Assembly: GCA_003557485.1 (NCBI GenBank)
Contig: PWOI01000204.1
Location: 1-19,484, forward strand
DNA length: 19,484 bases
Direction of reading: 5' to 3'
From: Elusimicrobiota bacterium
GTDB lineage: Bacteria > CG03 > SLGR01 > PWQF01
How positions within the stretch are numbered: the first letter of the stretch is position 1; each line of letters opens with the position of its first letter. The position numbers and the translations under genes were made by a program. Positions 7,560 to 14,727 of the stretch are shown here, piece by piece. The notes beneath the pieces were generated by a model. It made no database searches, was not told the DNA's origin, and was given only the letters and a program-made list of their open reading frames with translations.

Positions 7560-8090
7560 ATTAAAAAACAAAAAAGTTACAAAACATTAATAATTTATCT
7601 ATCAGTAATATGTACATCAGTTTTCTGTAGTATGTATATTTTTGCTGGCGATATTATTCCAATAGAACCGCCAATAGTTATTTCTGTAAATATTTCTCTT
7701 TATGTATCACCGAAAGAGGGATTTGCACCCCTTACGGTATTTGCATCTTATAGTATAGATAGAGAAGAGGCTTACGCTGAGAAAAAGGCACATAGGTATT
7801 CTGGTTCCGCTGGCTTCACAAAAGAAACCCTTACGAGGAATATTTTCGAAACAGGTGAAAGACAATATGGGTTTTTAAATCCCGGAACTTATCCGATAAG
7901 AATAGAAAAAACTTACGGGGAAATAACAGCTGTAGCTGAAAGAATAATTTCAGTTTTTGATGAGGAAAAACATACTGCTGATGACGAAGAAGAAAATGAG
8001 GGAAAGGGTAATCATGAGAGGATCGATATACCACCCGATGTGGGTTATAATCCCCCTCTAATAGTGCCTGTGCTTCCAGTGCTTTTTTAG
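7560..8090 (+). CDS. Exported PKD-like (Ig-fold) protein, probable ATT start
   Basis: The first ATG in this frame is at 7632 and gives 152 residues beginning MYIFAGD, in the middle of a hydrophobic run. The frame is open back to a TGA at 7545-7547, and those codons encode a textbook signal peptide: KKQKSYK, then about 20 hydrophobic residues ending IFA before GD. No ATG, GTG or TTG lies in the extension. An ATT at 7560, 9 bases after GAGAG (7546-7550), is the best initiator and gives 176 residues. Residues 42-133 resemble a PKD domain: SPKEGFAPLTVFAS at its start and PGTYPIRI followed by AERIISV at its end, although the usual WDFGDG centre is missing. An acidic stretch and a proline-rich C-terminus follow. 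Such domains are typical of surface or periplasmic binding proteins. If only ATG is used, the gene is 7632-8090 and the product would lack a signal peptide. Confidence 0.65.
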   Translation: MKKQKSYKTLIIYLSVICTSVFCSMYIFAGDIIPIEPPIVISVNISLYVSPKEGFAPLTVFASYSIDREEAYAEKKAHRYSGSAGFTKETLTRNIFETGERQYGFLNPGTYPIRIEKTYGEITAVAERIISVFDEEKHTADDEEENEGKGNHERIDIPPDVGYNPPLIVPVLPVLF

Positions 8091-8097
8091 GATAGTG

Positions 8098-8128
8098 TTG
8101 TGTTATACAGTTAAAACTGTGGTATTAT
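8098..8128 (+). promoter_or_regulatory. Candidate promoter with internal palindrome
   Basis: TTGTGT (8098-8103) and TATTAT (8123-8128) are separated by 19 bases. Between them lies the perfect inverted repeat ACAGTTAAAACTGT (8107-8120). A palindrome between -35 and -10 is a common place for a repressor site. It could equally be chance or a weak hairpin at the end of the PKD-like gene; there is no U tract. Confidence 0.3.
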
Positions 8129-8151
8129 ATGGAAGGAGACCGCTCTTACAA

Positions 8152-8207
8152 GTGTATAGAAAGGAGGTAATGTATATAATATAGAGTATTCAAAATATAC
8201 TCTTTTT
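8152..8207 (+). promoter_or_regulatory. Leader of the ankyrin gene: mini-ORF, strong SD-like site, hairpin
   Basis: AAGGAGGT (8161-8168) is one of the best ribosome-site matches in the window, yet the ankyrin ATG lies 52 bases further on with nothing similar close to it. A short frame GTG 8152 to TAG 8182-8184 (10 codons), also readable from ATG 8170, spans it and is in the same frame as the ankyrin gene. The TAG overlaps a perfect 7-bp stem, AGAGTAT/ATACTCT (8183-8189 and 8197-8203), followed by five T residues (8203-8207). TATAAT at 8175-8180 offers an alternative reading as a -10 element. Leader peptide, attenuator-like hairpin or a broken original start are all possible. Confidence 0.35.
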
Positions 8208-8220
8208 ATATGCGATAAAT

Positions 8221-9810
8221 ATGTGTTTCAGAAAAAAACCACTAATATGTTTCGGTGTACTAGCAATATTTATATTGTTGTTTTGTGGGTATATAAGAGG
8301 TAATTCACATTTAGATAGTATTAAAGAAGCGATATCAGTAGGAAATTATAATGAAGTTTCATTATGTGCAAAACTGAACTTAAAGGAAGATCCGGAATCT
8401 GCATTATCTAAGGCGATACTTACATATATTGATTACGAAGATTTAATGATTATTGAGGCTATGGAAAACGAAGATGTAGAGGCAGTAATCCTATTGCTTG
8501 AAACGGGGATTGAGTTAGATAAAAGAAGACCTGAAGACGGGAACACCGTTTTAATTCAAGCCGCACGAGCAGGATATATAAATATCGTGAAAAAGTTAGT
8601 TAAGGCAGGTGCAGATATAAATTTAGCAAGAAATGATGGAGGAACAGCTTTGTTGGGGGCTGCATATGAAGGACACAGAGATATAGTGAAATTTTTGTTG
8701 GAAGCAGGAGCGGATGTGAAAGCGCAAATGATAGATGGTACAACACCTTTGATATATGCGGCGTACAAAGGATTTACAGATATTGTGAAAGATTTGATTA
8801 TGGCAAAAGCTGATATCAATGCACAAACATATCACGGAAATACTGCATTAATGTATGCAATTTTTGCAGGACACATAGAAACAGCAAAAGTTTTAATTCA
8901 ATTAGAAATCGATGTAAATAAGAAAATGAATGATGGAACAACAGCTCTGCATATTGCTTCAGATAAGGGTTTTGAAAAAATAGTAGAAAAATTGATAGGA
9001 AAAGGAGCTAATATAAATGCAAGGACTAATGGGGGTGTTACCGCGTTAATGTATGCAGCCAGCAAGGGTTTTAAAAATATCGTGGAATATCTTATAAATG
9101 CGAAAGCTGATATTAACGCACAAAGTAATCAAGGTGGTACAGCATTAATTTCTGCGATAACGAGCGGACATTTTGAAATAACAAGAATTTTGTTAAAAGC
9201 AGGAGCCGATATAAATCATCAAATGGAGGATGGTGCAACAGCTTTAATAGTAGCGGCTGATAATGGTCATAAGAATGTAGTGGAAATTTTAATACGGGCC
9301 GGAGCTGACGTAAATATAAAAAGTGATATGGGAAATACTGCATTGATTCATGCGGCACGTCGTGGGCATGTTGATATAATGAATATATTATTAGAGGCTG
9401 GAGCTGACATAGATGAAACAAACAGGTATGGTTCTAATGCATTAGTTTTAGCCACGTTAGGTAACAACTTGGAGGCAGTTGAATATTTGTTGGATTCTGG
9501 AATTGATGTTAAACAGCATATGAAAGATGGCAATACGGCATTAATAATTGCTGTTGAGAATGGATACAATGAGATTGCAAAGGTTTTGGTGCGTGCCGGA
9601 GTGGATGTAAATGCGGAAAGGATTATTAGGACTAGGGCTTTAATGTATGCAGTTGAAAGAGGATGTAAGGAAATGGTAGTAATTCTTATAGAAGCCGGGG
9701 CTGATGTTAATGTGAAAGATGGCAAAGGAAGAACAGTTTTAATGATGGCTAAAGAAAACAACCGTAAGGAAATAGTAGAGATTTTGAAGAGGGCGGGAGC
9801 TAAACGTTGA
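8221..9810 (+). CDS. Membrane-anchored or exported ankyrin-repeat protein
   Basis: A 529-residue protein with a basic N-terminus and a hydrophobic segment at about 8-24 (signal peptide or anchor). The segment ends LLFC, which is not a proper lipobox. From about residue 73 to the end there are 14 consecutive ankyrin repeats of 33 residues with the usual G-TAL--AA--GH--IV--LL-AGAD-N pattern; the first acts as an N-cap and the last is shortened. There is no catalytic domain. The array would form a long solenoid for protein binding, probably outside the cytoplasm. The repeats show a higher-order period of three. The ATG at 8221 has no ribosome site directly upstream, but a strong SD-like site lies 52 bases away. 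It shares the A+T-rich composition of its neighbours. The binding partner is unknown. Confidence 0.88.
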   Translation: MCFRKKPLICFGVLAIFILLFCGYIRGNSHLDSIKEAISVGNYNEVSLCAKLNLKEDPESALSKAILTYIDYEDLMIIEAMENEDVEAVILLLETGIELDKRRPEDGNTVLIQAARAGYINIVKKLVKAGADINLARNDGGTALLGAAYEGHRDIVKFLLEAGADVKAQMIDGTTPLIYAAYKGFTDIVKDLIMAKADINAQTYHGNTALMYAIFAGHIETAKVLIQLEIDVNKKMNDGTTALHIASDKGFEKIVEKLIGKGANINARTNGGVTALMYAASKGFKNIVEYLINAKADINAQSNQGGTALISAITSGHFEITRILLKAGADINHQMEDGATALIVAADNGHKNVVEILIRAGADVNIKSDMGNTALIHAARRGHVDIMNILLEAGADIDETNRYGSNALVLATLGNNLEAVEYLLDSGIDVKQHMKDGNTALIIAVENGYNEIAKVLVRAGVDVNAERIIRTRALMYAVERGCKEMVVILIEAGADVNVKDGKGRTVLMMAKENNRKEIVEILKRAGAKR

Positions 9811-10148
9811 GTAGATTTTATAAACCCCTACATTGGAAAAAGACATTTGGGAAGTGTTAAGATATTGAAAATAGATAATTCATAGGGGGAGTCTCCATTA
9901 AATCACATTTAATAAGTTTTGGCCAAAAACCAAGCATACGCAATAATGGGAAGAGGAATGCGATATTATGCCTGATTCTTATTCCTCCCGGTGATTGGGA
10001 ATATGACCCTGACACAATGGAGATAAAGTCTGAATCCCACCCTGACTTGTAGTATTCTTTCCGATAGAATATGCTAATAGTTGGTGGGGCAATGACTTTT
10101 ACAGAGCATTCGAGATAGACTCATTGGTCAAGCAACGCATAGAGAAAA
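9811..10148 (+). other. Inter-gene region filled by decayed coding sequence
   Basis: There is no intact gene between the ankyrin and TPR genes. The first 65 bases show nothing recognisable. From about 9879 onwards an open frame with coding character continues, broken by a TAG and a frameshift (listed separately as a pseudogene). TTTTGGCCAAAA (9917-9928) is a perfect 12-base palindrome but lies inside that decayed frame. Confidence 0.4.
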
Positions 10149-10168
10149 TTGAGTATAAAAAACAATAA
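9897..10168 (+). pseudogene. Decayed gene remnant, copy 1 (family unknown)
   Basis: The frame from 9897, after a GGGGGAG run at 9885-9891, reads through LILIPPGDWEYDPDT and SHPDL, then meets TAG at 10050-10052. In the related copy downstream this codon is TGG, so a Trp-to-stop change is likely. The protein-like sequence resumes in another frame as EYANSWWGNDFYRAFEID and ends at TAA 10166-10168, overlapping the TPR gene start by 20 bases. Two disruptions and a matching second copy argue for a pseudogene rather than noise. The original left boundary and the function are not known. Confidence 0.5.
10038..10122 (+). repeat. Diverged direct repeat, copy 1
   Basis: These 85 bases align with 11135-11220 at about 65 of 86 positions by hand count. 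The best-conserved stretches are CACCCTGA, AGTTGGTGGGG and ATGACTTTTACAGA. The two copies flank the TPR gene and are decayed coding sequence in both places. Confidence 0.7.
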
Positions 10169-11090
10169 AACTATATTAAATCTATTGATAGGTTTGTTTC
10201 TAATTGCGAATTTAGTAATTGCCAGGGAAACAAATGATAAGCAGCTGAGGGAAACAATAGAAGATTGGGAAAGAAAATCTCTTGAGGCCTATTTTGAAGA
10301 AGATTTTAAAATTATAAAAGAAGCAAGAGATGAATATCTTGCAATAATTAATGAGTTTCCTGATAGTTCTTTTGCGTATTCAGCTCTGGCTGACGCGTAC
10401 TACTACCTGAGTGAGTATGAGAAATCTATTGAAAATGCTGAAAAAGCTCTGAAATTAAACCCGAATCATCGCCCGGCATATCCTACAATAGGGAGTTGCT
10501 ATATAGTAATAGGGTACAGATATGAAGAACAAAATAAAATGGAGGAGGCCAGAAGATATTATTTGAAGGCGAAAGAGAAGTTTGAAAAGGCCCTTGAATT
10601 TGAAACTACTGAGTTGCAGGAATCTATGGATAAGATGCATATTGCTAATTTAAGAAATGTTATTGAAAGAATTGATAGAGATATGGTGTATGAAACTATA
10701 GAAAATCTTAGAAAATTAGCACGGAAAGCAGCAGATGAGGAGGATTATATTTCTGCCGCCAGGTATTTAGAGAAGGTTTTGGAAATAGATCCCAGACCCG
10801 AATATGTAAAAAATACATTAAATTACTCCTATAGCAGAATTGGTCGATATTATAATGTTGGGAAAGATTACCATAATGCAGTCAAATATTTCAAAAAAAT
10901 ATTAGAAGAATTTCCTGATTATGAGCCGGAGACGACGCATAAGGAATTAGCAAATATTTATAGAGAATTGAAAGAATATGAAAGAGCAAAAGAACATTTT
11001 ATGGAGGTTTTAAATTTAAATCCGGAGAATAGGGGGGCAAAATGGGGGTTGGAAGAAGTAGGGCGGGAATTGCAAAGAAACGATAATTGA
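10149..11090 (+). CDS. Exported TPR-repeat protein, TTG start
   Basis: A 313-residue protein with a signal peptide (hydrophobic core about 8-24, cleavage probably near ARE at 25-27). The rest is helical TPR repeats at about 73-105, 109-152, 188-214, 221-255 and 262-295, with typical A--LA--Y---Y--A------AL-LNP patterns. TPR arrays are protein-interaction scaffolds, so a periplasmic or outer-surface assembly role is likely, but no partner can be named. TTG at 10149 is the only usual initiator that keeps the signal peptide: TAG lies in frame at 10140-10142 and the first in-frame ATG is deep inside. The ribosome site is weak (GAGA at 10142-10145), so the overlap with the upstream pseudogene may once have provided coupling. 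It is flanked by the two copies of a diverged repeat. Confidence 0.85.
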   Translation: MSIKNNKTILNLLIGLFLIANLVIARETNDKQLRETIEDWERKSLEAYFEEDFKIIKEARDEYLAIINEFPDSSFAYSALADAYYYLSEYEKSIENAEKALKLNPNHRPAYPTIGSCYIVIGYRYEEQNKMEEARRYYLKAKEKFEKALEFETTELQESMDKMHIANLRNVIERIDRDMVYETIENLRKLARKAADEEDYISAARYLEKVLEIDPRPEYVKNTLNYSYSRIGRYYNVGKDYHNAVKYFKKILEEFPDYEPETTHKELANIYRELKEYERAKEHFMEVLNLNPENRGAKWGLEEVGRELQRNDN

Positions 11091-11120
11091 TTGGAACTTG
11101 TTGAATTAGGAATATAAAAA

Positions 11121-11248
11121 ATAGTGAAAAATCTCACCCTGATTTGTGGTGTGGTCTCAAGTAGGATATGCGAAGAGTTGGTGGGGGTGATGACTTTTAC
11201 AGAACATTTTGGGTTGACTCTTTTTTTATTTGCTCCTCTGTTACATAG
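11121..11248 (+). pseudogene. Decayed gene remnant, copy 2
   Basis: One frame reads KSHPDLWCGLK, a TAG at 11162-11164, then GDDFYRTFWVDSFF and a TAG at 11246-11248. These peptides match copy 1 (SHPDL; NDFYRAFEIDSL). An extra base in the G run at about 11182-11188 relative to copy 1 indicates an indel. It is a fragment of the same unidentified gene, left between the TPR gene and ilvD. Confidence 0.45.
11135..11220 (+). repeat. Diverged direct repeat, copy 2
   Basis: The partner of 10038-10122, in the same orientation and 1,097 bases away. The matches concentrate in two blocks, CACCCTGA and the stretch from AGTTGG to ACAGA. It contains no terminal inverted repeats, so it does not look like an insertion-sequence end. 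Confidence 0.7.
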
Positions 11249-11250
11249 AA

Positions 11251-11273
11251 CCCAAATATTTGCGAATTTTGGG
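11251..11273 (+). promoter_or_regulatory. Hairpin upstream of ilvD
   Basis: CCCAAA pairs with TTTGGG, continued by ATT/AAT around a TGCG loop with one bulged T. No U tract follows, so it is not a convincing terminator. It overlaps the candidate ilvD -35 element and may be an operator or a chance structure. Confidence 0.3.
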
Positions 11274-11287
11274 AAAATTCTTATACT
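11260..11287 (+). promoter_or_regulatory. Candidate promoter of the ilv-leu operon
   Basis: TTGCGA (11260-11265) and TATACT (11282-11287) are 16 bases apart, a fair sigma-70-type match about 65 bases before the ilvD start. No leader peptide rich in Leu, Val or Ile codons and no T-box-like structure was seen between it and ilvD. Confidence 0.4.
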
Positions 11288-11353
11288 TATTCCAATGGAC
11301 AGTTGAGTTTCTGGCGGTGGAGAAAAAGAGGAAGCAAGTAAACGGGAGTAAAG

Positions 11354-13006
11354 ATGAGAAGTGACAGAGTTAAAAAAGGCCCGCAGAGAGCCCCATCAAG
11401 GGCTCTTCTTTATGCATGCGGGGTTGATAGTGAGGATATTTATAAAAAGCCGTTTATAGGGATAGCATCTAGCTACACCGATGTGGTGCCGGGCCATGTT
11501 CATATGGAAAGGCTTAAATCAGCCATTGAAAAAGGCATATACGCATCCGGCGGCATCTCTTTTACTTTCGGCACCCCTGCAATATGTGATGGTATTGCGA
11601 TGGGTCATAAGGGAATGAATTATTCCCTTCCTTCCCGGGAGATTATTGCCGACTGCGTTGAAACTATGGCTGAAGCGCACGGTTTTGACGGACTGGTTCT
11701 TCTGACCAGCTGCGATAAAATAACGCCGGGTATGCTTATGGCGGCAGCACGTTTGAATATACCTTCAATAGTTGTCACTGCAGGCCCTATGCTTGCCGGC
11801 AGAAAAGCTTCCAAGAGGCTTTCTCTTGTCAGGGATACTTTTGAGGCAGTGGGTAATTTTGAAGCAGGGAATATAAAAAAAGAAGAACTGGAAGAGCTGA
11901 CCCTGCGCGCCTGCCCGGGCGCGGGTTCCTGCCAGGGACTCTATACTGCCAATACGATGAACTGCCTTACCGAGGCAATGGGAATGAGCCTGCCTGGCGC
12001 GGGGACTGCTCCCGCTGTTTCGGCTAAGAAAGAACGCCTGGCATACCGCAGCGGCAAACGAGTGGTTGAACTGGTTAAAAAGAATATAAAACCCCGGGAT
12101 ATAATCAATAATGCTTCCATACACAACGCTGTTGTTGTTGATATGGCTACGGGTGGTTCTACCAATACAGTTCTTCATCTTCCGGCTGTGGCAAAGGAGG
12201 CCGGTTTAAAGATGGATCTTGGACTCTTTGACAGGATAGGAAGAAAAACTCCCCAGATTTTAAGTCTGAGGCCCGGCGGAGAATATTTTATGGAGGACCT
12301 TGAGTATGCCGGAGGAATAGGTGCGGTTCTAAACAGGTTGCAGAGTTTTATTAAAGATAATATAACAGTATCGGGGAAAAATATAAAAGCGATAGCTGCG
12401 GAAAGCGTTGTTGAAGATATTGAAGTAGTAAGATCAAAATCAAACCCCTATAGGCCTACAGGAGGTATTGCCATACTTTACGGCAACCTCTGCCCGTCAG
12501 GTGCTGTTGTAAAACAGTCCGCTATGGATAAGAAAAATATGGTAATGAAGGGCAAGGCAAAAGTTTTTAACAGCGAAGAGAGCGCAATGAAGGCCATACG
12601 CGGCCGGAAAATTAAAAAAGGGGATGTTATTGTCATCCGCTATGAAGGCCCGGCAGGCGGTCCCGGAATGAAGGAGATGCTTAACCCGACTTCGCTTATA
12701 TGCGGGATGGGGCTTGAGAAGGACGTTGCCCTAATTACGGATGGAAGGTTTTCCGGGGGTACCAGGGGTCCTTGCATAGGCCATGTTTCTCCGGAGGCTG
12801 CTGCAGGGGGCGCGATTGCCGCTCTCAAGGATGGAGATATAATAGAGATTAATATACCAGAGCGTTCACTTAATGTCCGTCTGACACAGCAGGACATTGA
12901 AATGAGAATGCTTAGGTGGAAAAAACCTGTAAAGAAACTTTCCGGGTGGCTTAAAAGGTATGCCCGAATGGTTACATCGGCCGACGAAGGGGCCGTTTTG
13001 AAATAA
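11354..13006 (+). CDS. ilvD: Dihydroxy-acid dehydratase
   Basis: Dehydrates 2,3-dihydroxy-isovalerate and 2,3-dihydroxy-3-methylvalerate to the keto acids of valine and isoleucine. The 550 residues are the usual length. Signatures are [17 protein letters not shown] (80-96), SCDKITPGM (119-127; C120), CPGAGSC (187-193), [22 protein letters not shown] and the C-terminal GRFSGGT. C120 and C187 are expected iron-sulfur ligands. Where [2Fe-2S] enzymes carry an extra Cys (PCN), this protein has VPGH as in E. coli IlvD, which points to the oxygen-sensitive [4Fe-4S] class. The ATG at 11354 has GGGAG at 11344-11348. First gene of the ilv-leu operon; ilvB starts 15 bases after its stop. Family members acting on sugar acids are an alternative, but the context makes ilvD firm. 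Confidence 0.96.
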   Translation: MRSDRVKKGPQRAPSRALLYACGVDSEDIYKKPFIGIASSYTDVVPGHVHMERLKSAIEKGIYASGGISFTFGTPAICDGIAMGHKGMNYSLPSREIIADCVETMAEAHGFDGLVLLTSCDKITPGMLMAAARLNIPSIVVTAGPMLAGRKASKRLSLVRDTFEAVGNFEAGNIKKEELEELTLRACPGAGSCQGLYTANTMNCLTEAMGMSLPGAGTAPAVSAKKERLAYRSGKRVVELVKKNIKPRDIINNASIHNAVVVDMATGGSTNTVLHLPAVAKEAGLKMDLGLFDRIGRKTPQILSLRPGGEYFMEDLEYAGGIGAVLNRLQSFIKDNITVSGKNIKAIAAESVVEDIEVVRSKSNPYRPTGGIAILYGNLCPSGAVVKQSAMDKKNMVMKGKAKVFNSEESAMKAIRGRKIKKGDVIVIRYEGPAGGPGMKEMLNPTSLICGMGLEKDVALITDGRFSGGTRGPCIGHVSPEAAAGGAIAALKDGDIIEINIPERSLNVRLTQQDIEMRMLRWKKPVKKLSGWLKRYARMVTSADEGAVLK

Positions 13007-13021
13007 AATAAGGAGGAAGAG

Positions 13022-14707
13022 ATGCGCGGTTCAAAAATACTGCTTGAAAGTCTGAAAAAAGAGGGAGTTGAAATAATGTTCGGTATCGGCGGCGGTTCGG
13101 TAATACCTCTTTTTGATGAGCTTCACGATGATAAAGATATTAAGTTTATGCTGACACGGCACGAACAGGCCGCTGCCCATATGGCGGACGGATATGCGCG
13201 GGCTACGGGCAAGGTCGGAGTCTGTGTGGCAACATCAGGCCCCGGGGCTACAAATCTTGTTACAGGCCTTGCTACGGCTCATCTGGATTCCATTCCGGTT
13301 GTTGCGATAACCGGTCAGGTTGCGACGCATCTTGTCGGGAATGACGCCTTTCAGGAGGCCGATACAACCGGTATAACCAGGCCTGTTACAAAGCATAATT
13401 ATCTTGTTACGGATGTTAAAGAACTCGCGCATACTATAAAAGAGGCGTTTCATATTGCAAGGTCTGGAAGGCCCGGCCCGGTCCTTATAGATCTTCCCGT
13501 TGACGTGCAGAAAGACGAGTGCAGGTTTTCTTACCCTAAAACAATATCTATCAGGGGTTATAATCCCAAGCTTACAGGGCATAAGAAACAGATAGAAGCG
13601 GCAGCCAAAGCAATAAACGCATCTGAGAAGCCTGTTATATATGCCGGTGGAGGAGTTATTACTTCCGATGCTTCGCAGGAACTGACAAAAATGGCTCAGA
13701 AAGGTAAAATACCTGTTACCGGAACTCTTATGGCTACCGGATCTTTCTCTGATTATTCACCGCTTTCTCTTGCTATGCTCGGTATGCATGGTACTTACTA
13801 TGCTAATCAGGCTATGCAGAAGGCAGATCTGATTATTGCCATCGGATCCCGTTTTGATGACCGGGTGACCGGGCGGCTTTCTAGTTTTGCCCCGGGCGCT
13901 AAGATTATTCACATTGATATAGACCCCACTTCTATATCCAAGACGGTTGCGGTTGATATTCCAATTGTTGGCGACTGTAAGAATGTTCTTAAGGTTCTTA
14001 CTCCCCTGATTGAGAAGAAAGAACGCAAGCCCTGGCATCAGCAGATTAAAGAGTGGAAAGATAAACATCCTATGACATACAGGAAGGACAATAAACTGCG
14101 TCCCCAATATGTTATAGAACAGCTTGATAAACTGTCAGGTGATAATACTATTATCGCTACCGAGGTTGGTCAGCACCAGATGTGGGCAAGGCAGTTTTAT
14201 AAATACAAAAAGCCTAGAACCTTTCTTACATCGGGCGGACTGGGAACAATGGGATACGGGTTCCCGGCGGCTATCGGTGCAAAGATGGGCAAAAAAAATA
14301 TGACGGTAATAGATGTTGCCGGAGACGGAAGCTTTCAGATGAATATTCAGGAACTGGCAACTGCTGTTATAAATGAAATACCGGTTATTGTTGCGGTCTT
14401 GAATAATAATTATCTGGGTATGGTGCGTCAGTGGCAGGAACTCTTCTTTGACAGGAGGTACAGCCAGGTCTGTTTGGGCGCATGTCACGAGAAACGTGTT
14501 CCGGATTTTGCCGCTATTGCCGAGGCCTATGGCGCTAAAGGAATAACTGTCAAGACAAAGAAGGAAGTTCCGGGCGCGATAAAGCAGGCTCTTAATTACA
14601 AGAAGGGTCCGGTAGTTATTGATTTCATTGTTGAAAAAGAAGAAAATGTCTACCCGATGGTTCCTGCCGGGGCGGCTCTTGATGAGATTCTGCTGGAAAT
14701 GGCTTAA
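13022..14707 (+). CDS. ilvB: Acetolactate synthase, large (catalytic) subunit
   Basis: A ThDP-, FAD- and Mg-dependent enzyme that joins two pyruvates to acetolactate, or pyruvate and 2-ketobutyrate to acetohydroxybutyrate. The 561 residues show the three-domain layout: an N-terminal pyrimidine-binding domain with catalytic Glu48 in RHEQAA and GPGATNLVTG; a central domain of the family with VTGTLMATG and GSRFDDRVTG; and a C-terminal ThDP/Mg domain with GDG (434-436) and the NNN run about 26 residues later. RQWQELFF is typical of acetolactate synthase rather than pyruvate oxidase. The ATG at 13022 has AGGAGG at 13011-13016. The small regulatory subunit is encoded directly downstream, which supports the biosynthetic rather than catabolic enzyme. 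Confidence 0.96.
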   Translation: MRGSKILLESLKKEGVEIMFGIGGGSVIPLFDELHDDKDIKFMLTRHEQAAAHMADGYARATGKVGVCVATSGPGATNLVTGLATAHLDSIPVVAITGQVATHLVGNDAFQEADTTGITRPVTKHNYLVTDVKELAHTIKEAFHIARSGRPGPVLIDLPVDVQKDECRFSYPKTISIRGYNPKLTGHKKQIEAAAKAINASEKPVIYAGGGVITSDASQELTKMAQKGKIPVTGTLMATGSFSDYSPLSLAMLGMHGTYYANQAMQKADLIIAIGSRFDDRVTGRLSSFAPGAKIIHIDIDPTSISKTVAVDIPIVGDCKNVLKVLTPLIEKKERKPWHQQIKEWKDKHPMTYRKDNKLRPQYVIEQLDKLSGDNTIIATEVGQHQMWARQFYKYKKPRTFLTSGGLGTMGYGFPAAIGAKMGKKNMTVIDVAGDGSFQMNIQELATAVINEIPVIVAVLNNNYLGMVRQWQELFFDRRYSQVCLGACHEKRVPDFAAIAEAYGAKGITVKTKKEVPGAIKQALNYKKGPVVIDFIVEKEENVYPMVPAGAALDEILLEMA

Positions 14708-14727
14708 AGTAAAAGGAGTTCAAATTG

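Noticed and set aside
8275-8295. Lipoprotein signal (LLFC) in the ankyrin protein
   Set aside because: The residue before Cys is Phe, whereas a lipobox needs Gly, Ala or Ser there, so lipidation is not claimed.
8437-9810. CRISPR or nucleotide tandem repeat suggested by the regular 99-base spacing
   Set aside because: The period comes from 33-residue ankyrin repeats; the DNA between units is not identical and there is no repeat-spacer structure.
9917-9928. TTTTGGCCAAAA palindrome as an operator
   Set aside because: It lies inside decayed coding sequence, with no promoter elements nearby.
11124-11306. 60-codon frame (GTG start) between the TPR gene and ilvD
   Set aside because: It runs through repeat copy 2 in a different frame from the peptides shared with copy 1 (SHPDL, DFYR). 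The equivalent frame in copy 1 stops soon after the shared ATGACTTTTACAGA block, so it is likely spurious.
14725-14727. TTG immediately before the ilvN ATG as start
   Set aside because: Possible, but the ATG is the stronger codon, has a good SD at 9 bases, and one extra Met adds nothing to the family match.
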